Of a stretch of DNA of 36,586 nucleotides, positions 1-7,607 are shown piece after piece; position 1 is the first letter of the stretch; every line of letters starts with the position of its first letter. The position numbers were made by a program, and so were the translations under genes. The DNA is from Candidatus Magnetominusculus xianensis (GTDB taxonomy: Bacteria; Nitrospirota; Thermodesulfovibrionia; Thermodesulfovibrionales; Magnetobacteriaceae), in contig LNQR01000022.1 of the NCBI GenBank assembly GCA_001541255.1, positions 1 to 36,586 on the forward strand, written 5' to 3'. The notes below the pieces were generated by a model that was given only the letters and a program-made list of their open reading frames with translations, was not told where the DNA came from and did not search any database.

Positions 1-113
1 CGGTTGAGCCAAATTGATGATATTTGGGCTGGATATCTTAACCAGAAATGAGCTATGATTATTAACTGGATAGGACATTTCTATTTTGCTGTGACATTAG
101 TATGAAACAGTGC

Positions 114-143
114 TTGACATTAAGCCGTAGAGTTTATTAACAT
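114..143 (+). promoter_or_regulatory. Candidate sigma-70 promoter for the TauE-DUF1634-Usp operon
   Basis: A perfect -35 TTGACA (114-119) is followed after 18 bases by TAACAT (138-143). This would give a leader of about 70 bases before the ATG at 220, which is preceded by a purine-rich ribosome site. The -10 is imperfect, so this is a candidate only. Confidence 0.4.
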
Positions 144-219
144 TGAGCAATCAGGTAGATTGCGGAGGTAAGGCAGCATCACATCAATAAAAATCTGAAT
201 CACAGGGAGGGTATTTAGG

Positions 220-1182
220 ATGCCGACTCTAAAAAGGGTTGCAGTAGTGGTCATAGCGGCGATAATGGTGGCTGGTTTATGTTCGATGGCATTTGCGGAG
301 GCACCAGTCAAGGAGGTTGTTGCGAAGGCCAGCACTGTGCCGTGGTGGGTATGGCCGCTTAGTCTGTTCGTGTTGACGTTTTTGTTGGGTGTAGTGGCGG
401 TATTAGGTGGGCTTGGAGGCGGGACATTGTTTGTGCCGATAGTGGGTGGTTTTTTTCCATTTCATTTGGATTTTGTCAGAGGGGCAGGTTTATTGGTAGC
501 GCTGGCTGGTGCATTAGCGGCAGGCCCAGGGCTACTAAAAAAGGGAATGGCCAATTTGAGATTAGCGCTGCCAGTAGGGTTGTTAGCCTCGTCTTGCGCA
601 ATAGTGGGGGCAATGATAGGGCTTGCGCTTCCAACCAATATATTGCAAATAGCCCTGGGTGCCACAATCCTTGGGATTGTCGGTATTGTAATAAAGACTA
701 AGAAGTCAGAGTATCCTGAGGTGCCTAAGGCGGATGCCTTGTCAACCGCGTTAAGGATAAACGGTGTGTACCACGAGGTCACAACTGGTGAAGACATCAA
801 CTGGAAGATTCACAGGACACCGCTGGGGCTGGGATTATTTGTAATAATAGGAATAATGGCCGGCATGTTTGGCATTGGAGCGGGCTGGGCAAACGTCCCT
901 GTGTTAAATATCCTGATGGGTGCTCCATTAAAGGTTGCAGTGTCGTCAAGTAAGTTCCTCTTGTCGATAACAGATACGTCGGCGGCGTGGATATATATAA
1001 ATAACGGTGCAGTGATACCAATGATGGTAGTGCCGTCGATTATTGGTGTAATGCTTGGTTCACTGGTAGGGGTAAGGATATTGGCAAAGACAAAGCCTGC
1101 GGCAGTACGGTACATAGTGATAATAATGCTGTCTTTTGCAGGGGCAAGGTCTTTATTAAAGGGGCTGGGCATCTGGAACTAA
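220..1182 (+). CDS. TauE/SafE-family sulfite/organosulfonate exporter-like membrane protein
   Basis: A 320-residue polytopic inner-membrane protein of the TauE/SafE family, whose members move sulfite, sulfoacetate or other small anions. Residues 1-26 resemble a signal peptide or first membrane helix ending in AFA. Two inverted halves are visible: the first has the glycine-rich GGLGGGTLFVPI motif near residue 64, and the second has FGIGAGWANVPVLN near residue 220 followed by SSSKFLLSITD. About eight hydrophobic segments are separated by a soluble loop at about residues 155-195. The start is supported by an AGGGAGG-type ribosome site just upstream. Two genes follow at short spacing, a DUF1634-like protein and a tandem universal stress protein, so it heads an operon. 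The substrate cannot be read from sequence; sulfur-anion export is a family-level inference. Confidence 0.88.
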   Translation: MPTLKRVAVVVIAAIMVAGLCSMAFAEAPVKEVVAKASTVPWWVWPLSLFVLTFLLGVVAVLGGLGGGTLFVPIVGGFFPFHLDFVRGAGLLVALAGALAAGPGLLKKGMANLRLALPVGLLASSCAIVGAMIGLALPTNILQIALGATILGIVGIVIKTKKSEYPEVPKADALSTALRINGVYHEVTTGEDINWKIHRTPLGLGLFVIIGIMAGMFGIGAGWANVPVLNILMGAPLKVAVSSSKFLLSITDTSAAWIYINNGAVIPMMVVPSIIGVMLGSLVGVRILAKTKPAAVRYIVIIMLSFAGARSLLKGLGIWN

Positions 1183-1206
1183 ATTAAGCAGGGAGGTATA
1201 TTAGAT

Positions 1207-1623
1207 ATGGAGAAAAAAGTAGTAGCAACCGAGGAGCAGCTCAGGTATGCAGCATTGCTGAATAACGGCATGAAAATTGGAATGGCAATGCTTCTAATCT
1301 CCTTTGCCATATACGCAATTGGGATATTGCCGCCGTTTGTGCCCGTTGAGGATTTGCCGAAGTTATGGGGTATGTCAGTGCATGACTATCTGAATAAGAC
1401 AGGGATACATGAGGGATGGTCGTGGCTAAAGCTGCTGAATAAGGGGGATTTTCTAAACTTCCTCGGGATAGCATTTTTGGGCGGCGTAACAATAGTGTGT
1501 TTTCTTGCGATAATACCAATTCTGATAAGAAAAAAGGATCACGTATATGCCTTGATTGCCGCATTGGAGGTTACCGTTTTGATTTTAGCAGCTTCGGGGT
1601 TATTGAAAACGGGAGGACATTAG
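1207..1623 (+). CDS. DUF1634-like small integral membrane protein
   Basis: A 138-residue protein with three clear hydrophobic segments, at about residues 22-45, 83-106 and 114-134. The loop between the first two carries an amphipathic stretch. DUF1634 proteins of this size and topology are often encoded beside TauE/SafE transporters, which fits the position 24 bases after the transporter stop. A GGGAGG ribosome site precedes the ATG. A role as an accessory subunit of the exporter is inference from context; no catalytic motif is seen. The family assignment rests on topology and neighbourhood, with less certainty than for the transporter itself. Confidence 0.7.
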   Translation: MEKKVVATEEQLRYAALLNNGMKIGMAMLLISFAIYAIGILPPFVPVEDLPKLWGMSVHDYLNKTGIHEGWSWLKLLNKGDFLNFLGIAFLGGVTIVCFLAIIPILIRKKDHVYALIAALEVTVLILAASGLLKTGGH

Positions 1624-1624
1624 A

Positions 1625-2479
1625 ATGAACGAAGATAAGTATAGAATGAATTTAATGGGTGAGTTAGAGTCTATTCTGCTGGCAACAGACGGTTCTCAGT
1701 TCAGCCGCGGTGCGATAAAAGAGGCGATAAACTTTGCGCGGGCTTGTAAGACGGTATTAACTGTATTGCGGGTGCTTGAGTATAACTCTGAGTTTGAGAC
1801 AGAAGGTCTTGAGTATGTCGAGGAGATCGAAAGGAAGGCCGCAGCGCATTTCGACGAAATAAGGACACTGGCAGCTGAAGAAAATGTCGAATGCGACATA
1901 GTGGTAAGAAGGTCAACCCAGGCATATGAAACCATAATAGACGAGGCGAGGAAGACAAGGGCAGACATAATAATAATGGGCAGGAGGGGAAACACCGGCC
2001 TGAAGAAGCTGATGATGGGGAGCCAGACGGCAAAGACCATAGCCCACGCCCCATGCAAGGTATTAGTGGTGCCAAAGGATACAGAGATAAAAGGTGAGAA
2101 CATCATGCTTGCAACAGACGGCTCTAGGTTCAGCGAGGCGGCGCAGGCAGAGGCAATTATGATGGCAAAGAGGTGTCCTTTTGTAAAGAACTTTTTGGCC
2201 GTATCAGTGGCAAAGAACGACAGCAGGACAGCAGATGTAGAAAGATATTTGGAAAATGTCAGGGAAGCGGCTGAAAAAGCGGGCGTAAAGGTTGACACAC
2301 TGGCGCTGAAAGGCGACCCGTATAAGGCAATAGTAAATGCGTCAATGGAGACGGCCAGAGACATTATTATAATGGGAACACATGGAAGAACCGGATTAGA
2401 CAGACTTCTAATGGGAAGCGTGGCCGAAAGGGTAGTAGCGCTTGCAATGTGTTCCGTACTTGTAACGAGAACTCAGTAA
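1625..2479 (+). CDS. Tandem-domain universal stress protein (UspA family)
   Basis: A 284-residue cytoplasmic protein made of two Usp domains, about residues 13-150 and 156-284. Each domain has the ATDGS start (ILLATDGSQFS and IMLATDGSRFS) and ends with the ATP-binding glycine signature: GRRGNTGLKKLMMGS in the first, GTHGRTGLDRLLMGS in the second. Both copies fit the G-2x-G-9x-G(S/T) pattern, so both may bind ATP. The gene starts one base after the preceding stop and has a GGGAGG site within that gene's end, so it is translationally coupled. Linkage to a transporter suggests regulation or stress protection of the exporter, which is inference. Confidence 0.92.
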   Translation: MNEDKYRMNLMGELESILLATDGSQFSRGAIKEAINFARACKTVLTVLRVLEYNSEFETEGLEYVEEIERKAAAHFDEIRTLAAEENVECDIVVRRSTQAYETIIDEARKTRADIIIMGRRGNTGLKKLMMGSQTAKTIAHAPCKVLVVPKDTEIKGENIMLATDGSRFSEAAQAEAIMMAKRCPFVKNFLAVSVAKNDSRTADVERYLENVREAAEKAGVKVDTLALKGDPYKAIVNASMETARDIIIMGTHGRTGLDRLLMGSVAERVVALAMCSVLVTRTQ

Positions 2480-2494
2480 CTAATTGGTAAAGAG

Positions 2495-2773
2495 ATGCCA
2501 AAGAAGACAAAGTCGCCGAAGACGAAAAAACACTCTGACTCAAGTGCCTCAAATATACTTCCCTTTCCCCGCCGCGAGGCGATGGAAGGGGCGTTTTCCG
2601 GCATCTTGGGCGGCAAAACCCGCGCCGTGGATGAGACGCAGGACATCATGTACGACGCATGGGAAGCCCCGACAAGAATGCCACGCACTATACCATTCTA
2701 TTGTGGATTTGGTGATACAAACGAGGCTGTCATCTATGCAGACGACTGTCTTAGGGTTTCTCCCTCGCCTTAA
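2495..2773 (+). pseudogene. 5' fragment of a TPR/ST7-like gene, truncated
   Basis: The ORF opens with a lysine-rich start (MPKKTKSPKTKKHSD), then SNILPFPRREAMEG and a DETQDIMYDAWEA block. This resembles the N-terminus of larger tetratricopeptide proteins in which a D-x-MYDAWEA helix leads into ARKAL...SPDCADAYV repeats (recognised from memory, not searched). Here the resemblance stops at about residue 60 (base 2674). The last 32 residues look random and the protein ends at 92 residues, far short of the family. It lies just after the Usp stop with an AAAGAG site. The break sits next to the broken end of an opposing HU/IHF gene. Confidence 0.5.
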
Positions 2774-2929
2774 TCTCTTTTTTCTAACGTGGAACGTACC
2801 GAAGTTTGGTATCTTGATATCTTCACCTTGTGTTAGCGTCTCTTTCATAATGAATATAATAACCTCAACAATATCATCCGCTTCCTTCTTGGGAAGTCCA
2901 ACGTGTATTCTTAATATGATGAACCACAA
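2549..2929 (-). pseudogene. HU/IHF-family DNA-binding protein, truncated at both ends
   Basis: On the minus strand, residues 11-61 of the ORF give a clear HU/IHF core: GLPKKEADDIVEVI, then IKIPNFGTFHVRKK and RRGRNPKT, the beta-arm region that wraps DNA. The usual C-terminus (about 30 residues after PKT with R-x-V-x-F-x-PS) is absent. It is replaced from about base 2749 downward by unrelated sequence that is antisense to the TPR fragment. At the N-terminus, the first turn of helix 1 is also missing, a stop lies two codons upstream, and only a TTG could serve as start. The product would lack part of the dimer interface, so it is probably dead. Confidence 0.6.
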
Positions 2930-2988
2930 ACTATTTCAAGGGAGCCTCCCAAATATCATGTATTTATGTAACAATTGTATTAATACCA

Positions 2989-3372
2989 TCAATGCGTACA
3001 GCGTGAATATCCGCCAACTGTGAACCTTGCAATATCTATATGGTCCTTTGGTCCGGAAACTGACACCAGTCCCATATCGAGTTTCTCGAAATAAAAAAAC
3101 GTTGACATTCTCATGTCGGAGTAAAACACCCCATGCCATAGTTTATACCTATCTACTTTTACGGATTTAAATCCGCTTATCACTGCGTTTTTAACAATTT
3201 TTTTTGCTATTGAGGTTACGGTCGCCTTGATTTTCTCATTATTGGTAGGCACACAGATTTCCCTGAACTCGGCATTGTTGGTCAGGTCGTAAAACAGACT
3301 ATAAATATCTGTAAATACAGTTTTTTCCTCGACTGCTAAAAGTAAATTTTCTACTTCTTTGTCAAGATTCAT
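2989..3372 (-). CDS. Hypothetical protein, 127 residues
   Basis: Not recognised. The start is supported by a GAGAGG ribosome site directly upstream on the minus strand. The N-terminal half is acidic and helical (MNLDKEVENLLLAVEEK). The C-terminal half has alternating beta-like segments (KLWHGVFYSDM, STFFYFEKLDMGLVSVSG). No signal peptide or membrane helix is visible. It lies upstream of the broken HU/IHF gene in the same direction, within a zone of gene debris, so it may be cargo of a former mobile element. Base composition is AT-rich compared with the operon to its left. Confidence 0.5.
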   Translation of the reverse strand: MNLDKEVENLLLAVEEKTVFTDIYSLFYDLTNNAEFREICVPTNNEKIKATVTSIAKKIVKNAVISGFKSVKVDRYKLWHGVFYSDMRMSTFFYFEKLDMGLVSVSGPKDHIDIARFTVGGYSRCTH

Positions 3373-3800
3373 ATTTACCTCTCATGGTTAACCTGTCTGC
3401 CGTGAAAAAGTTAATCTGCGTGCTCTCGGCACATTCCCTCAGTAAGAACCGACATCTTTCCCATTATCTCTTATTCCCCTTGTATAATTATTATGGCTCT
3501 GACTAAATTTAACACATCCCGATGAAACAGTCAATCCCAATTTGATTTTCATCGCTATTTGTGACCGAAGGTTAGAGTTAAATCATTCACTAAAAAAATA
3601 CCAAGTAAATACGCCATTCTTCACACATCTGCGTTACTACTGATGGCTATATTTCAAGTGGCAAATAGTGCCTCTTGATTTTTCCGCTCCTATAGCCGTA
3701 AAAAAACATCATTGATGGGATAATATTACTTAAGGCATGAACTGTTGTGTGTTGCAGGCATAGAAACTGCGCAAAAGTTTCTCAGTCCAGACCGGTAGGG
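3373..3800. other. Gene-poor AT-rich stretch
   Basis: No convincing gene. It holds an inverted repeat with 8-base arms CGATGAAA (3520-3527) and TTTCATCG (3547-3554), and a TATAAT (3483-3488) followed four bases later by a 10-codon ORF. Neither has independent support. The stretch separates the small hypothetical gene from the integrase remnant. Confidence 0.3.
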
Positions 3801-4286
3801 ATGAGTATGTCTAATATTCAGGAAAGAGAAAGTAATATTCACAGCAGTAATGTCAGATTAATATCCATACAAGAAGCCGCTAAGTATCTTGGCGTAAGTG
3901 CGTGGACTGTACGGGACTTGTTATATCAAAAAGGTGAGTTCCCCTATGTCAAAAACTCAAAGAAACCAACGTCAGAAGTGGCTACTTTGAACATAACAAG
4001 TACATAGAACTCCGCGATGCTCTGCCAACATTTAAATGTAACGATGTCATATTGTTATTGAGGCACAGAGGGTAGGTTGGGTGCCTGCCATGCTTGCAGT
4101 AGTATCAGATTGAAGAGGCATGACAAGATATTCCATGATTTGAGAAGGACTGCTGTGAGAAATTTGATACGTGCGGGTAATCCCGAAGTTGTGGTCATGA
4201 AGATCAGCGGTCATAGAAGCAGGGCTGCGTTTGATAGATATAATATTGTGAATGACGATGACCTGATAAAGGCTTCGGATGCATAA
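3801..4286 (+). pseudogene. Decayed excisionase-like HTH plus tyrosine-recombinase remnant
   Basis: Three pieces of mobile-element coding sequence lie in a row. First, 3801-3960 encodes a helix-turn-helix module (LISIQEAAKYLGVSAWTVRD then GEFPYVK) typical of excisionase or MerR-like DNA binders, which then goes out of frame. Second, in another frame at about 3977-4060, is YFEHNKYIELRDALP, resembling the start of the integrase catalytic domain. Third, 4125-4286 encodes the integrase C-terminus: [16 protein letters not shown] (HxxR box), [17 protein letters not shown] with the second histidine and the catalytic Tyr. The arginine of box I and the segment between the second and third pieces are missing. 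It cannot encode an active recombinase. Confidence 0.75.
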
Positions 4287-4426
4287 GCAGACATAGGAAT
4301 AACTCAAGGCTGCTGAAACTGTGGAAAATGGGAAGGTAAAGCAGGGTCATTTGCGGTTGCTTAAGTAGGCTTGGCTCCTAATTCATTTTTTCTATTCGCA
4401 TGACGATTAGCCTATGCTTCGGCACT

Positions 4427-4456
4427 ATTGAAAAACTGAGATAGGATGTTTATAAT
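4427..4456 (+). promoter_or_regulatory. Sigma-70-like promoter upstream of split membrane gene
   Basis: TTGAAA (4427-4432), an 18-base spacer and TATAAT (4451-4456). It would start transcription near 4463, about 37 bases before the ATG at 4500. The spacing and hexamers are close to consensus. Confidence 0.5.
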
Positions 4457-4499
4457 AAGCTGACACGTTGCTTTGTGATAAACCCAAAATTAGCGTCAT

Positions 4500-5227
4500 A
4501 TGAGAATGAAGCATAAACTGAAGTGGCAGATAGTTTTAGAGATTTCCCTGATCCTGCTTTCCATAGGGATTTACCTGCTACAATATTTCATTTTTCATGA
4601 TGCAAAGAACACCTTGTTTTATTTATTTCAGGACGTTGCATTTCTACCTCTACAGGTGCTTTTAGCCACTCTTGTGATAAACAACTTGCTTATAGAGAAA
4701 AGGTAAATATGCTTCGAAAGTTAAACATGGTGATAGGAGCTTTTTTTACTGAGGTGGGGGTTAGTCTTTTAAAGTATTTTGCCTGTCTTGATTCCAATGT
4801 GGAAAACATAAGAAAGGAAATGGTGTTTGACTTAAACTCAGGTCATACTGAATTTACAGGTTCCCTCAATAAAGTAAGTCGATACATAAGCCGTATCAAT
4901 TGCCATGCTGACGAACTTACCGGATTGAAAGTCTTTCTCATAGATAAACGCAGCTTTATGCTGGGACTTCTTCAAAACCCCAACCTCCTTGAGCATGAAG
5001 AGTTTACAGAATTGCTATGGGCGGTTTTTCATCTAACCGAGGAGCTAGCCATAAGGTTGGACGTTACAAAACTATCAAAGGCTGATTACGAACACTTAAA
5101 CACAGACATTCAAAGGGCTTATTCGATTTTAATCACACAGTGGCTCAATTACATAGACCATCTGAAAGAGGACTATCCGTATTTATATTCTTTTGCTATA
5201 AGAACCAATCCTTTTCGACATGAATAA
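4500..5227 (+). pseudogene. Membrane-anchored hypothetical protein split by a frameshift
   Basis: Two ORFs, 4500-4706 and 4709-5227, look like one gene. The first (68 residues) has two membrane helices (about residues 9-30 and 43-63). The second (172 residues) is soluble and helical, starting MLRKLNMVIGAFFTEVG. Reading the second frame upstream of its ATG gives YREKVN directly before MLRKLNM, a natural continuation of the charged linker after the second helix. A single-base indel near 4685-4695 would therefore restore one protein of about 240 residues. It could instead be two coupled genes (stop and ATG two bases apart), programmed shifting, or a sequencing error. Function unknown. Confidence 0.55.
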
Positions 5228-5233
5228 CCCTTG

Positions 5234-5265
5234 TAATGTGCATAGCAAGTGGTCCATGCACATTA
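5234..5265 (+). terminator. Hairpin after the split membrane gene
   Basis: A perfect 10-base inverted repeat, TAATGTGCAT (5234-5243) and ATGCACATTA (5256-5265), with a 12-base loop, begins seven bases after the stop at 5227. There is no T-tract, so it may act in mRNA stability or as an imperfect terminator. Confidence 0.4.
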
Positions 5266-5399
5266 TGAATGAAGACAAATCATAGGTTGAAGGATTTCAT
5301 ATTATACAAGAAAATGTTCATGTGCCTCTTCGTTCAAATGAAAACCACGCGGAATTGGCGGAATTGATTGATACTTTCCTTAACCTCAAAATCCAATGA
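5265..5399 (+). pseudogene. Small ORF interrupted by an in-frame TAG
   Basis: An ATG at 5265 opens MNEDKS, meets TAG at codon 7, then continues in the same frame for 37 codons (EGFHIIQENVHVPLRSNEN, then HAELAELIDTFLNLKIQ) to a TGA ending at 5399. The downstream piece has protein-like composition but no start codon of its own and no ribosome site. It looks like the C-terminal remainder of a lost gene. The family is not recognised. Confidence 0.3.
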
Positions 5400-5470
5400 G
5401 TCTTTTCCTCAAAAGCAACAGAAAACCCTCATCATACCTACACATCTGAAAATCCCAAAACCCACGTATT

Positions 5471-5530
5471 TTGGCTGGAGTTGGCTGGAATGATGTGGAG
5501 TGAGTTGGCGATGGGCACATTTTTGGGCAC
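5471..5530. repeat. Short direct repeats beside tRNA-Leu, possible attachment-site arm region
   Basis: Two tandem 10-base units TTGGCTGGAG/TTGGCTGGAA occupy 5471-5490, and GGGCAC occurs twice (5513-5518 and 5525-5530) around ATTTTT. They lie about 70-125 bases beyond the 3' end of tRNA-Leu, where tyrosine-recombinase elements carry arm-type binding repeats. With the integrase remnant 1.2 kb away on the same side, an old integration site is plausible but unproven. Confidence 0.3.
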
Positions 5531-5596
5531 CCTGGGGTGTTTTTCGCCTTTTCACCTATCCTCTCTATATTAACAACCCGTTGATTTTAAAGGATA

Positions 5597-5678
5597 TGCG
5601 AAAGAGGGGAGTCGAACCCCTATGCCGTGAGGCACTGGATCCTAAGTCCAGCGCGTCTGCCAATTCCGCCACTTTCGC
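5597..5678 (-). tRNA. tRNA-Leu (UAG anticodon)
   Basis: The minus strand folds as a class II tRNA: acceptor stem GCGAAAG/CTTTCGC (5672-5678 with 5598-5604) and an anticodon stem-loop CTGGA-CTTAGGA-TCCAG. The variable region lies between TCCAG and the T arm, and the T stem-loop is AGGGG with GTTCGAC. The loop CTTAGGA places TAG at positions 34-36, which reads CUA leucine codons. The discriminator is A at 5597 and CCA is not encoded. The 3' end faces the eroded mobile-element zone at lower coordinates. Confidence 0.93.
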
Positions 5679-5730
5679 ACTCTTTATTCTACATTTATTG
5701 TTCTATTCTTATCAAGCAGCGGTCATATCA

Positions 5731-5770
5731 CAAAAACAAAAGGAAGGAAACCATACCTCGATTTCCTTCC
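5731..5770 (-). terminator. Rho-independent terminator of the octaheme cytochrome gene
   Basis: On the minus strand, a perfect 9-base stem GGAAGGAAA/TTTCCTTCC (5762-5770 with 5742-5750) and an 11-base loop are followed by TTTTGTTTTTG (5731-5741). It starts about 22 bases after the stop codon, the classic arrangement. Confidence 0.85.
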
Positions 5771-5792
5771 CATTTGCCATGTCACTTAAAGC

Positions 5793-7256
5793 CTATTTGT
5801 AACGCTTATCGAACTCGTCTATCCTTTTCTTCCTGTCAGCCTTGACAGAAGGGTCTTCATTTCCGATCGACCACTTGTGGTTTTCGGTGTTTTGTATCTC
5901 ATGAAGCATCTTTTCGAGCTCATCGGCCTTCATATTAGCTTCCTTATTAGGGCTTTTCTTGCCCATCTCTATTACCTCTTTAAGCTCCGGTACATATGAG
6001 CCGTACCAGTTCCTTGCAAGGTCATAGTTGCCATGCCACTGGGTATAGTCAGGGGCCTGCATTGATGCTGCGTGGCGCACTCTTCTGCCCTCGTGATGCC
6101 ATAGCTCAAACCACGTGTAGTCAATCTTGTTAGCAAAAGAGGCATATTCATTACCTTTTACTGCCTTCAGCACCTCAGTGGCCTTCTTATGCAATTTCTC
6201 ACCTGGTTTTGCCCACTTCTCGCTATATAACTGCATCTGGGCCTCATACTGGATGTAAAACGCCTCTGTGAAGTTTACATTATGACAGGATACACAGACT
6301 TTCTTCATGCTAGCCATACGCATATCCCCTGTGATCTTGCCAGATGGAAGTCCCCATACAAGGTCTGTCTCATGTGCCTGCTTAAGCTGTGCAGGGCGGT
6401 TATTCCATTTTATTCGTAAGCCGACATTGTGTGTGACAGGCATGTCCTTTGTTGCCGACATGTGACAAGTGGCACAAGTCGGGGCAGCAGTGTAATCCTC
6501 TCCGACAATCCACTTGCTTGACTCCAGATTCATTCGATCCTTGTTTGCATAGTAGTTAATACCGTGCTTGGACTCTGTAAAAATTTCTATCTGAGGATGG
6601 TCAGGCCCCATGTGGCATTTGCCGCAGTTTTCAGGCTGGCGTGCCTGCGCTACGGAAAACTCGTGCCGTTGATGACATGCCGAACAGCTTCCCTCAGAGC
6701 CATCAGGGTTAACCCTGCCCATGCCTGTGTTAGGCCATGTTGCCGGGTCTAGCTTGCCATCTTTGTTAACCTTAATAACTGAGCCGTGACACTGCCAGCA
6801 GCCATTAACTGCCGCTGCAGATACACCCATAGGGAACGCCTCTGTCTTCATTCCCGAATTACCCTCGGCTACATCCGCCAATATGTTATCCAATGATCCC
6901 ATTATACGCCCTGCCTTTGAATGATGGGAATTTGCAAATTCATCATATTCTTTCGCGTGGCATTTCCCGCAGTCTTTGGGTGAAACTATTACAGATATTG
7001 TTGCGCCGTTGTGTTCAAATGCGCCTGGCTCTCCCTTTTTCTTCATATGGCACTCATAGCACCCTACATTACCCCTGTAATGCTTACTCCTGCCCCAGTG
7101 TGCGTAAATATTGCTGGTCGTATTTGAGTGACACGCAACACACGCCTGGCTTTCCTTTGACAACTCCTTTGGTATCTCCAGCTTCAGTTCAGCCGCGAAT
7201 GAATATGTTGCAGCGGCAAACATAAATACCAGTACGAAAAATAGCTTCTTTGACAT
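5793..7256 (-). CDS. Octaheme c-type cytochrome, hydroxylamine oxidoreductase (HAO)-like
   Basis: A 487-residue secreted cytochrome. Residues 1-21 form a signal peptide ending SFA. Exactly eight CxxCH heme sites follow in order: CVACH, CYECH, CGKCH, CWQCH, CSACH, CGKCH, CATCH and CVSCH, all in the first two thirds. The helical C-terminal third carries APDYTQWHGNYDLARNWY, typical of the HAO family. HAO relatives oxidise hydroxylamine or hydrazine, or, when the tyrosine cross-link to the catalytic heme is absent, reduce nitrite or hydroxylamine. I cannot assign that tyrosine safely, so direction of catalysis is open. It has a strong AGGAGGAG ribosome site and its own terminator and looks monocistronic. 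No electron-transfer partner gene adjoins it. Confidence 0.9.
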   Translation of the reverse strand: MSKKLFFVLVFMFAAATYSFAAELKLEIPKELSKESQACVACHSNTTSNIYAHWGRSKHYRGNVGCYECHMKKKGEPGAFEHNGATISVIVSPKDCGKCHAKEYDEFANSHHSKAGRIMGSLDNILADVAEGNSGMKTEAFPMGVSAAAVNGCWQCHGSVIKVNKDGKLDPATWPNTGMGRVNPDGSEGSCSACHQRHEFSVAQARQPENCGKCHMGPDHPQIEIFTESKHGINYYANKDRMNLESSKWIVGEDYTAAPTCATCHMSATKDMPVTHNVGLRIKWNNRPAQLKQAHETDLVWGLPSGKITGDMRMASMKKVCVSCHNVNFTEAFYIQYEAQMQLYSEKWAKPGEKLHKKATEVLKAVKGNEYASFANKIDYTWFELWHHEGRRVRHAASMQAPDYTQWHGNYDLARNWYGSYVPELKEVIEMGKKSPNKEANMKADELEKMLHEIQNTENHKWSIGNEDPSVKADRKKRIDEFDKRYK

Positions 7257-7568
7257 AGTCTCCTCCTAAATTAAAGATTTTTTGCGCATTTCCGACCTCC
7301 CCAAGGTCTCAATGTGTTTTCCTGTTGTTCACCACCTCCAGTATTTCAGAAATATCACACGCTCATGGTAAATATACCAACATCTGTAACAACGGTCACT
7401 CTAAATATGTTTAGTACTATAAGAGAAATCAACTTTACAGTCAATATGTATATGTGATATACGTTACGTGAATGTTGACATTTTGTTCATGGCAAATAAT
7501 ATAAATAAGCGCAGGACTAAGGGCAAGTACAGCATATGAGATGACATAACTGCCATGACAGGGTATCT
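7257..7568. other. Divergent intergenic region between the cytochrome and lptF
   Basis: No gene seen. For the leftward cytochrome gene, a candidate promoter on the minus strand is TTGATT (7427-7432), a 17-base spacer and CATATT (7404-7409), leaving a leader of about 140 bases. The rightward lptF promoter lies at the other edge. A half-conserved TGTGA-N6-TTACG (7453-7467) recalls CRP/FNR-type sites but only one half matches. Confidence 0.35.
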
Positions 7569-7598
7569 TTGCTTATTAAAAGCCCTTTCTGCTATAAT
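7569..7598 (+). promoter_or_regulatory. Promoter of lptF, almost no leader
   Basis: TTGCTT (7569-7574), an 18-base spacer and a perfect TATAAT (7593-7598). Transcription should begin near 7605, two or three bases before the in-frame ATG at 7608, so the message would be leaderless or nearly so. It also argues against the upstream TTG at 7569 as the start, because that codon lies inside the -35. Confidence 0.55.
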
Positions 7599-7607
7599 CC
7601 TTTATGG

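Noticed and set aside
6..30. Imperfect hairpin AGCCAAAT/ATTTGGGCT at the left edge
   Set aside because: Could be a terminator of a gene outside the window, but the upstream gene is not visible.
2484..3023. 179-codon ORF on the plus strand
   Set aside because: Overlaps the TPR fragment and HU/IHF remnant in another frame; composition is not protein-like.
7453..7467. CRP/FNR-like half site TGTGA-N6-TTACG
   Set aside because: Only one half matches; such sequences occur by chance.
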